NCBI GenBank assembly: GCA_964622915.1
Contig: CAZUSC010000054.1
Span: forward strand, 1 to 5,215
DNA: 5,215 bases
Reading direction: 5' to 3'
From: CAZUSC01 sp964622915
Lineage (GTDB): Bacteria > Patescibacteriota > Andersenbacteria > UBA10190
How positions within the stretch are numbered: position 1 is the first letter of the stretch; each line of letters begins with the position of its first letter. A program made the position numbers and the translations under genes. Of this stretch, positions 1 to 4,572 are shown one piece after another. The notes below the pieces were generated by a model. That model was not told the DNA's origin and did not search any database. It saw nothing but the letters and a program-made list of their open reading frames with translations.

Positions 1-61
1 GGTCTGAACACAATGTGTGACTCACGATGCTCTTGATAGCCCGCTCTAGTGATAATAATAA

Positions 62-90
62 AACGGCTCTGGCGACCGTTGGAGCCTTTT
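62..90. terminator. Probable terminator after the TPR gene, possibly bidirectional
   Basis: A GC-rich hairpin pairs GGCTC (65-69) with GAGCC (82-86). On the minus strand it begins right after the TPR stop codon and is followed by GTTTTATTATTAT, a T-rich tail suited to intrinsic termination. On the plus strand the second arm is followed by TTTT (87-90), so a gene converging from the left could also end here. The stem is only 5 bp, with a possible small inner GG/CC pairing, so the assignment is moderate. Bases 1-61 to its left hold nothing I can assign: short stretches are open on the minus strand but too brief to call, and no tRNA pattern is visible. Confidence 0.45.
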
Positions 91-1192
91 ACGTGGTCTG
101 TTTGACTATGGCCGCGGGAGCTTTATGAGCGGACCGCTCTGCCTTCTTTTGCTGATGGTCTTTGAGCTTTTGGAGTTGCCCGCCGACTGATTTTTTGAGC
201 ACTATATTATCCTGGCGTTCCGCAATCGTCAGCAGGTCTTCTAATACCTGGATATTACTCGGTTCCGTATTATGGGCGCGCTGCAGCGATTCTAGTGCCA
301 AGATTAAGTGCCCGCTCTCGAGCGCGGCGTGTCCTAGGCTGGCCTGCGCGCCGGGAGCTTTGTCGCTAATCTTGAGAACCTGCTGAAATATTTCGATAGC
401 TTCTTCCCATGATTCCCGCTGTAAGGCCGTCTGTCCTAAAATCATATAAGCCTGGGCGTCTTGAGTATTTTTTGCTAAGTAGGGCACCAAAATATCTTCT
501 ACCCGGGCCAGCTCTCCCTTTTCCAAAGCCAAAGATGCTCGCCGCAATGAGTCATTGGATTCTGGCTTAGTTCTCTGCAGAAAATGGGTAATCTTCCCCG
601 GCGAATGCGTTTGACCCGGAGTTTCCTCAATTGTGCCCGCCGTGTCCTCAACTGGTTTATTGACTAAACGGATCGTCGGCCCGGACGGTGAAGCATCTGG
701 CTGTATTACTACGGCTGGGCTGTCCGACACGGGCTTTTTAATTTTTACCGTGGTGGGAATACTGCGGCTGACTTTCTTACCCCAAGAAGCTACTGCCGAA
801 CGGCGCCGCTGCCAAGAGCTGGCCGCCGACTGCGCCCAGCCGCCAGTTGGTTTACTGATGGTAGTTGACACTGCTGAAGCCGTCTTTGCTGGCAAATCAG
901 CTGCCACCTCTGCCCGCTTAAGTTTTCTCTTAGTGCTGGCAACCAAGTCCTTGGTTTGATGGATAGTTCTGTTCATCAGAACGGGCAGCAACGCCAAACG
1001 GCTGCGAAATAATTTAACCTTTTTTGTTCCTGGATTGAGCACAGTATCCGCTTGGCGATAGCGCCGCCCGCTATGCTGAATGGCTGTTGATAGCTGCTCC
1101 CGACGAATCCTTAAGACTACACGAGATACTACTACAATAATTCCCCCAAAAGCTACAAAAAAGAATAATGGTGGCAGGATGTCGTAGAGCAT
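89..1192 (-). CDS. Membrane-anchored tetratricopeptide-repeat (TPR) protein, function unknown
   Basis: The 367-residue protein has one hydrophobic helix at about residues 7-26 (PPLFFFVAFGGIIVVV), followed at once by arginines (RVVLRIRR). This suggests an N-out anchor with the rest in the cytoplasm. Residues about 40-200 form a basic, Ser/Thr/Pro/Ala-rich linker with three tryptophans (119, 127, 137) among Arg/Lys residues. Residues about 213-345 are helical and TPR-like: paired helices with small residues in the expected places, such as AYMILGQTAL, WEEAIEIFQQVL, AQASLGHAAL and LILALESLQRA. TPR domains bind other proteins, and the partner here is unknown. There is no enzyme motif. It lies downstream of rpsB-tsf on the same strand after a 175-base gap. 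The ATG is the only good start, since no ATG, GTG or TTG occurs in frame back to the upstream stop. No Shine-Dalgarno is visible. The TPR and membrane calls are firm; any cellular role would be a guess. Confidence 0.8.
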   Translation of the reverse strand: MLYDILPPLFFFVAFGGIIVVVSRVVLRIRREQLSTAIQHSGRRYRQADTVLNPGTKKVKLFRSRLALLPVLMNRTIHQTKDLVASTKRKLKRAEVAADLPAKTASAVSTTISKPTGGWAQSAASSWQRRRSAVASWGKKVSRSIPTTVKIKKPVSDSPAVVIQPDASPSGPTIRLVNKPVEDTAGTIEETPGQTHSPGKITHFLQRTKPESNDSLRRASLALEKGELARVEDILVPYLAKNTQDAQAYMILGQTALQRESWEEAIEIFQQVLKISDKAPGAQASLGHAALESGHLILALESLQRAHNTEPSNIQVLEDLLTIAERQDNIVLKKSVGGQLQKLKDHQQKKAERSAHKAPAAIVKQTT

Positions 1193-1203
1193 TAGTGAGA
1201 AGA

Positions 1204-1231
1204 AATATTGAACAAAATAGTTGTCTGTAAA
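1204..1231 (-). promoter_or_regulatory. Possible promoter of the TPR gene, giving a near-leaderless transcript
   Basis: On the minus strand TTTACA (1231-1226) resembles a -35 box (5 of 6 matches). AATATT (1209-1204), 16 bases on, is a 4 of 6 match to a -10 box. Transcription would start only a few bases before the ATG at 1192, which agrees with the absence of a Shine-Dalgarno. The region is AT-rich, so a chance match is quite possible, and read-through from rpsB-tsf is the alternative. Confidence 0.3.
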
Positions 1232-1310
1232 GTTGTTATTTGCGTGCCACTAAAAAACGCGCGCAGTGTTAAAAAGGAAAGGAAGGAAATAGTTATAAGT
1301 ACATCCTAAC

Positions 1311-1336
1311 AGCACTTGACGTTTTCGCCAAGTGCT
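1311..1336 (-). terminator. Hairpin in the 3' region of tsf, without a T tract
   Basis: AGCACTTG (1311-1318) and CAAGTGCT (1329-1336) form a perfect 8-bp stem. After one mismatch the stem continues with CG/CG closing a four-base loop (AAAA in the minus-strand transcript). It sits about 30 bases past the tsf stop, where a terminator or a 3'-protecting hairpin would be expected. Neither strand has a run of T after the stem, so efficient intrinsic termination is doubtful. The rest of the 1193-1367 spacer holds a purine-rich run (about 1271-1289) and nothing else I can assign. Confidence 0.35.
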
Positions 1337-1367
1337 TAAAGGTGAATTTATAAACAGTTTATCCCCT

Positions 1368-1955
1368 CTAAATAGACAGGCGGGAGAATTCGCGGACGGA
1401 AATGTTCTCTCCTAACTCTTGAATGGCTTCGGCAATTATGGCTTGAACCGTTTTTTTTGGATCTTTCACGAAGGGTTGGGTCAGCAAAGCGCGCTCCTCC
1501 CGGTATTTCTTGAGCTTCCCCTCAATAATCTTGGCCTGAATCTGCGGCGGCTTTGGTTGATCGGCTAATTGTTTTTCAGCCAGCTCCTTTTCGGCCTGCA
1601 GCTCTTCGGCTGACACTTGCGACGGATCGACAACCAAAGGATCCATGGCGGCAATATGTAAAGCGATACTATGAGCCAGCTCCTGAAACTTGGCGTTGCG
1701 AGCGACAAAATCTGTTTCGCATAACAAAGACACCACAACAGCTAATTTGCCGTTAGTGTGCACATAGGAAGCAATGACACCCTCGCGCGTGGCTCGGGTG
1801 GCTTTCTTGGCCGCGGTGGCTTTGCCTTTGCCCCGCAACCAGGTAATAGCCTTATCGATATCGCCGCCGCTCTCCAACAACGCCTGCTTGGCATCAACCA
1901 CGCCGGCGCCCGTGCGGGCTCGTAATTCTTTAATTTGCTCCATGGAAATAGCCAT
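1368..1955 (-). CDS. tsf: Elongation factor Ts (EF-Ts)
   Basis: EF-Ts is the guanine-nucleotide exchange factor that releases GDP from EF-Tu in the cytoplasm. The 195-residue product starts with the UBA-like N-terminal domain (residues about 4-45, IKELRARTGAGVVDAKQALL), which carries the family signature around RTGAG. The EF-Tu-contacting motif TDFVARN is at 81-87. The C-terminal module carries the typical KIIEGKLKKYREE, QPFVKD and IQELGENISVREF segments (about 142-190). The length matches the short, single-core EF-Ts class (about 195-200 residues) rather than the roughly 280-residue enterobacterial form. The chosen ATG gives MAIS before MEQIKELR; the internal Met5 is possible, but family members usually have a few residues there. 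No Shine-Dalgarno precedes either start, and the region upstream is a 7-bp repeat array. It follows rpsB in the usual rpsB-tsf order, 103 bases away. The stop is TAG. Confidence 0.97.
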   Translation of the reverse strand: MAISMEQIKELRARTGAGVVDAKQALLESGGDIDKAITWLRGKGKATAAKKATRATREGVIASYVHTNGKLAVVVSLLCETDFVARNAKFQELAHSIALHIAAMDPLVVDPSQVSAEELQAEKELAEKQLADQPKPPQIQAKIIEGKLKKYREERALLTQPFVKDPKKTVQAIIAEAIQELGENISVREFSRLSI

Positions 1956-1958
1956 AGA

Positions 1959-2077
1959 ATGAATTATGAATAATGAATCAGGAATTAAGCAATAATTTCC
2001 AATTTCTATTTTCTAATTTCTAATTTCTAAATACTGGTTACTCGTTACTCGTTACTCGTTACTCGTTACTAATAACT
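1959..2077. repeat. Degenerate 7-bp tandem array filling the rpsB-tsf spacer
   Basis: On the plus strand the sequence divides into 17 consecutive 7-bp units in one unbroken register. First come three ATGAATN units (1959-1979), then two diverged units, then AATTTCC, AATTTCT, ATTTTCT, AATTTCT, AATTTCT (1994-2028). A transitional AAATACT and GGTTACT follow, then four identical CGTTACT units (2043-2070) and AATAACT (2071-2077). All eleven units from 2001 on end in CT. The array enters the 3' end of rpsB: its stop codon (2059-2061) and last few codons lie inside it. It occupies the leader of tsf in the shared transcript, where the units read AGTAACG and AGAAATT. Confidence 0.9.
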
Positions 2078-2817
2078 TGCCCCCGGGCGGCTATAATAGC
2101 CCGAGCAATCACATTGACGATCAAGTCTATTGAGCGCACGGCATCGTCATTGGCCGGGATAGCATAATCAACTAAGTCTGGATCGGCATTCGTGTCAGTG
2201 ACGCCGATGACGGGAATGCCCACACGTTTGGCTACGCGAACGGCGAGGCGTTCGTCGTGGGCACCAACGACAAAGAGGGCGGCGGGAATAGTCTTGAGAT
2301 TCTTTATTCCTTCCAATACCAGCTCTAGCCGCTGCATTTCTTTGCGGCGGACTGATTTTTCCTTCTTGGTTAATTTAGCCACCTGTACACTGTCGTCAGT
2401 TCTTTTTAATTCATCCAGCTTTTCAATACTTTTTAGAATAGTGGAAAAGTTGGTCAGCGTCCCGCCCAACCAACGCTTGGTTACATAGGGCTGGCCGGCT
2501 TCTTCGGCGTATTTGCGCACAATGGCCTTGGCCTGGCGCTTGGTGCCAACAAACAGAATCTCCGTGCCGGGGGTAGCGGCCAGTCGATAAGCAAAGGCGG
2601 CCGCTTGGCGCAGGTTGGTTAAAGTATGCTCGAGATCAATTATTGCTACCCGGTTGCGTTGCATAAAAATATGCTGCTCCATTTTGGGATTACGCTTGCT
2701 GCGCTCATGCCCAAAGTGGACACCGGCTTCTAACATGGTCACTAAATCGGGTAAAAATTCCTCTATTTTATTATCCGGTATGTCGTTGGTCTTTGTGGCA
2801 ACTTGGGCTTGCGTCAT
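2059..2817 (-). CDS. rpsB: 30S ribosomal protein S2 (uS2)
   Basis: S2 binds the small subunit between head and body, near the 5' end of bound mRNA, and is needed for S1 or mRNA docking. The 252-residue protein shows family landmarks in order: LEAGVHFGHERSKRNPKM (29-46), IIDLEHTL (59-66), ILFVGTKRQA (87-96), YVTKRWLGGTLTNF (111-124), GIKNLKTIPAALFVV (170-184), IPVIGVTDTNADPDLVDY (201-218) and IPANDDAVRSI (220-230). There is no long C-terminal tail. I chose the ATG at 2817 because AAGGAG lies six bases before it. A longer reading from an ATG at 2847 would translate through that Shine-Dalgarno and adds ten residues of no family character. It is the first gene of a minus-strand group with tsf and is probably self-regulated through its structured leader. 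The final codons and stop lie in a 7-bp array, and a second in-frame TAA follows 21 bases later at 2038-2040. Confidence 0.97.
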   Translation of the reverse strand: MTQAQVATKTNDIPDNKIEEFLPDLVTMLEAGVHFGHERSKRNPKMEQHIFMQRNRVAIIDLEHTLTNLRQAAAFAYRLAATPGTEILFVGTKRQAKAIVRKYAEEAGQPYVTKRWLGGTLTNFSTILKSIEKLDELKRTDDSVQVAKLTKKEKSVRRKEMQRLELVLEGIKNLKTIPAALFVVGAHDERLAVRVAKRVGIPVIGVTDTNADPDLVDYAIPANDDAVRSIDLIVNVIARAIIAARGQVISNE

Positions 2818-2823
2818 AAATTT

Positions 2824-2843
2824 CTCCTTAGAATTACCTCCCC
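2824..2843 (-). promoter_or_regulatory. Tandem Shine-Dalgarno sites of rpsB
   Basis: AAGGAG (2829-2824) is six bases from the ATG at 2817, an ideal spacing that decides the start. A second ribosome-binding-like run, GGGGAGG (2843-2837), lies 7 bases further upstream. It is the only gene in the window with a strong Shine-Dalgarno. Confidence 0.85.
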
Positions 2844-2849
2844 GCAAGC

Positions 2850-2922
2850 ATTATTCTCTTTTCTTCTGGTGCCCGCTGTTGGCCAGCAGGAGGAGAGAAG
2901 AAAGACTAAAAACGAGAATAAT
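2850..2922 (-). promoter_or_regulatory. Structured rpsB 5' leader, candidate S2 autoregulatory RNA
   Basis: In the minus-strand transcript this stretch folds into three stacked helices. The outer helix pairs ATTATTCTC (2922-2914) with GAGAATAAT (2858-2850), 9 bp. The middle helix pairs TTTCTTCT (2903-2896) with AGAAGAAA (2867-2860), 8 bp. The apical helix pairs CCTGCTG (2890-2884) with CAGCGGG (2878-2872), 7 bp including one G-U, around the five-base loop GCCAA. The 5' side of the upper interior loop is CU-rich (2895-2889) and complementary to both Shine-Dalgarno sequences: CCTCC to GGAGG at 2841-2837, and TCTCCT to AGGAGA at 2828-2823. Ribosomal protein S2 is known to repress its own mRNA in other bacteria. 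That this leader does so here is inference from position and structure. Confidence 0.6.
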
Positions 2923-2956
2923 ACCTGGAGTGTGAAATTAAACTGCAATAGGCGTG

Positions 2957-2985
2957 ATAGTACGACAATGACTTGCAAAAATCAA
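2957..2985 (-). promoter_or_regulatory. Sigma-70-type promoter for rpsB-tsf
   Basis: On the minus strand TTGATT (2985-2980) and TACTAT (2962-2957) are separated by exactly 17 bases, each matching 4 of 6 consensus positions. Transcription would begin near 2950, giving a leader of about 130 bases that contains the whole rpsB hairpin. A weaker alternative, TTGCAG (2948-2943) with TATTAT (2923-2918), has a 19-base spacer and would cut off the outer helix. Confidence 0.5.
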
Positions 2986-2990
2986 GAGCG

Positions 2991-3032
2991 GATAGTTAGT
3001 AGTGAGTAGTTGGTAGGTTGTAGGTTGTAAGA
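2991..3032. repeat. Short 7-bp tandem array in the divergent rpsB/rpmE region
   Basis: Six units keep a 7-bp register on the plus strand: GATAGTT, AGTAGTG, AGTAGTT, GGTAGGT, TGTAGGT, TGTAAGA. TAG is conserved at unit positions 3-5 in the first five. The array sits immediately upstream of the rpsB -35 box, where an UP element would be. On the minus strand the best units read NNCTACT, the same skeleton as the arrays at 1959-2077 and 3474-3508. Confidence 0.7.
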
Positions 3033-3065
3033 CACGCTTAATTTGCATTATTCACCAAGTTCATA

Positions 3066-3094
3066 TTAAAGTGATGTTTCAGTGCGTTTATAAG
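3066..3094 (+). promoter_or_regulatory. Possible rpmE promoter
   Basis: TATAAG (3089-3094) matches 5 of 6 bases of a -10 box. TTAAAG (3066-3071) lies 17 bases upstream but is a poor -35 (3 of 6). Transcription would begin near 3101, about 20 bases before the ATG. Nothing better is visible between the 7-bp array and the gene. Confidence 0.3.
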
Positions 3095-3121
3095 CGCGCT
3101 GACAGATTTAAAGATACTTGT

Positions 3122-3418
3122 ATGAAAAAAGATATCCATCCTCAATACCATAAAAAAATAACTGTTACCTGCTCTTGCGGCACTACCTGGAAGACCGGGT
3201 CGACTGCCGGCAGCCTGACGGTTGAGGTCTGCTCTAACTGCCATCCTTTTTACACCGGCAAGCAAAAATTAGTGGATACGGCCGGACGGGTGGAGCGATT
3301 CCGTCAGCGCCAACAGGCCACTGATACTCGGCAAAAGAAGGCTAAAAGCCAGCCAGCCTCCCAGCCGAAAAAAGACAGCAAGGGTAAAAAGAAAGCGAAA
3401 ATAGTAAAAATAGGTTAA
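3122..3418 (+). CDS. rpmE: 50S ribosomal protein L31 (bL31) with a lysine-rich C-terminal extension
   Basis: L31 is a zinc-ribbon protein that helps bridge the ribosomal subunits. The 98-residue product begins MKKDIHPQY, the typical bL31 N-terminus, and has C17-x-C19 and C37-x2-C40 followed by HPFYTGKQ, the zinc-binding (C+) form. GRVERFRQR (55-63) closes the conserved core. Residues about 64-98 are an extra tail of Lys, Gln, Ser and Pro; common L31 proteins are about 65-75 residues. I took the ATG at 3122 because it gives the exact family start; an ATG at 3071 would add 17 unrelated residues. There is no clear Shine-Dalgarno (only AAAG about ten bases upstream). It precedes prfA and prmC on the same strand, a common order in bacteria, but a strong hairpin lies between rpmE and prfA. 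Confidence 0.96.
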   Translation: MKKDIHPQYHKKITVTCSCGTTWKTGSTAGSLTVEVCSNCHPFYTGKQKLVDTAGRVERFRQRQQATDTRQKKAKSQPASQPKKDSKGKKKAKIVKIG

Positions 3419-3432
3419 CGATTGAGCCCTAA

Positions 3433-3471
3433 AGAATACGGTATACTTAAACCCTAAGTAGACCGTATTTT
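3433..3471 (+). terminator. Strong hairpin between rpmE and prfA, likely terminator or attenuator
   Basis: AATACGGT (3435-3442) pairs with ACCGTATT (3462-3469). After one A-G mismatch, TACTTA (3444-3449) pairs with TAAGTA (3455-3460) around the loop AACCC. One G-U and one A-T pair can extend the base to 3433/3471. The second arm ends in TTTT (3468-3471), then GAGC. It begins 14 bases after the rpmE stop. The T tract is short and partly inside the stem, so partial read-through into prfA is possible. Confidence 0.55.
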
Positions 3472-3473
3472 GA

Positions 3474-3508
3474 GCATACTTACTACTTGCTACTTCATAC
3501 TTGATACA
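3474..3508. repeat. Short 7-bp tandem array running into the prfA start codon
   Basis: Five units in register on the plus strand: GCATACT, TACTACT, TGCTACT, TCATACT, TGATACA. The first four share NNNTACT. The last base of the fifth unit is the A of the prfA ATG. The array occupies the place where a Shine-Dalgarno would be, and no such site is present. Confidence 0.7.
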
Positions 3509-4572
3509 TGCATATTCCCTCAATCCCCGATCTTCAAAAGGACATCGACCGCCTCAATCAGGAGATGGCAGAGCCGGCTGTTTTACAGCAGGGCGCCAAA
3601 ATGAAAGAGCTGGCCGGTGAGCTCAACCAAAAAAAGGACCTGCTGGCGGCCCTGCAGGCACAGCAAAGTATCCAAAAAGAACTGCATGACCTGGCCGACA
3701 TTCTCGAGCACGAGCCCGGTCCTGATTTGCGTCAACTGGCCGTTGAGGATAAGGAGAAATTGGCGACTAGGCTTACAGAAGCTAACCAAAAAATAGCCGA
3801 GCTGTTAATGCCGGTAGATCCTTTGAATCAACGGGACGTTATCATGGAATTTAGAGCCGGTGCCGGCGGTGATGAGGCCTCTCTGTTTGCCACTGAACTT
3901 TACCGGGCTTACGGGCGCTATGCCGAGAAGAGGGGCTGGAAAGTCAATCTAATCAGCCAATCCAGCAATGAGCAGGGCGGCTATAAAGAGCTAATAGTAG
4001 AAATTTCGGGTAATAATGTTTTTGGCGAACTAAAATATGAACGCGGTGTCCATCGAGTTCAGCGCGTTCCGCAAACGGAAAAAATGGGCCGTATCCACAC
4101 TTCCACTGTCACGGTAGCCGTGCTTCCCCAGGCCGAGGAAAGGGATTTGGAAATTAAGCCGGAGGACCTGCGTATTGATACTTACCGCGCCAGTGGCGCT
4201 GGCGGCCAGCACGTCAATAAGACCAGCTCGGCCGTTCGTATTACTCACATACCTACCAACACGGTGGTAGCTGTCCAAGATGAGCGCAGCCAGCATAAAA
4301 ATCGCGATAAAGCGATGAAATTGTTACGTTCCCGCCTGCTGGACCAGCAGGAGCAAGAACGCCACGCTAAGCAAGCCCAGGCCCGCCGCAGCCAGATTGG
4401 CACTGGCAGTAGGTCCGAAAAAATTCGCACTTATAACTTCCCCCAAGACCGCATTACCGATCATCGTTTAAAACAATCCTGGAGCAACATTCCAGGTGTG
4501 TTAGAAGGCAATTGGGAAGATATATTAACAGCCCTAAAAACAGCTGAACGGTCTATTAAAAATGACAATTAA
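3508..4572 (+). CDS. prfA: Peptide chain release factor 1 (RF1)
   Basis: RF1 recognises UAA and UAG in the ribosomal A site and triggers hydrolysis of peptidyl-tRNA. The 354-residue length is typical. Residues 1-105 form the helical N-terminal domain. GAGGDEASLFATELYRAY (118-135) is a class I release factor signature. The stop-reading tripeptide region VQRVPQTEKMGRIHTS (184-199) has P-Q-T at 188-190, where RF1 usually has PAT or PVT; RF2 would have SPF, so this is RF1. The catalytic GGQ is at 232-234 within RASGAGGQHVNKTSSAVRITH. RTYNFPQDRITDHR (307-320) is the conserved C-terminal segment. The ATG at 3508 places GGQ within one residue of its position in the E. coli protein, supporting this start over the Met at residue 20. 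No Shine-Dalgarno precedes it. The 3' end overlaps prmC, whose product modifies Q234. Confidence 0.97.
   Translation: MHIPSIPDLQKDIDRLNQEMAEPAVLQQGAKMKELAGELNQKKDLLAALQAQQSIQKELHDLADILEHEPGPDLRQLAVEDKEKLATRLTEANQKIAELLMPVDPLNQRDVIMEFRAGAGGDEASLFATELYRAYGRYAEKRGWKVNLISQSSNEQGGYKELIVEISGNNVFGELKYERGVHRVQRVPQTEKMGRIHTSTVTVAVLPQAEERDLEIKPEDLRIDTYRASGAGGQHVNKTSSAVRITHIPTNTVVAVQDERSQHKNRDKAMKLLRSRLLDQQEQERHAKQAQARRSQIGTGSRSEKIRTYNFPQDRITDHRLKQSWSNIPGVLEGNWEDILTALKTAERSIKNDN

Noticed and set aside
1..61. Possible tRNA or gene start at the left edge; ACACAATGTGT palindrome at 8-18
   Set aside because: No T-loop, D-loop or acceptor pairing pattern is present. The open stretches are under 20 codons and cannot be identified, and the short palindrome is within chance expectation.
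633..959. 108-codon open frame on the plus strand inside the TPR gene
   Set aside because: It is antisense to the coding frame of a protein with clear membrane and TPR features, has no family resemblance, and arises from the low-complexity linker.
1241..1268. GCGCGC with a run of six T on the minus strand as the tsf terminator
   Set aside because: The T run falls in the loop between the imperfect arms (GCGCG and CACGC), not after a stem, so it does not have terminator form.
1959..2077. CRISPR-like interpretation of the repeat arrays
   Set aside because: Units are 7 bp, directly adjacent and degenerate, without spacers of 25-40 bases.
2818..2847. Earlier ATG giving a 262-residue S2
   Set aside because: It would translate the Shine-Dalgarno itself (Arg-Gly-Gly-Asn-Ser-Lys-Glu-Lys-Phe). 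The ATG at 2817 has ideal spacing to AAGGAG.
3071..3121. Earlier ATG extending L31 by 17 residues
   Set aside because: The added residues are unlike bL31, while the ATG at 3122 gives the exact family start MKKDIHP.
3038..3523. Minus-strand open frames across rpmE and the following spacer (3038-3265 and 3269-3523)
   Set aside because: They oppose a certain L31 gene, contain repeat and hairpin sequence and resemble no protein I know.
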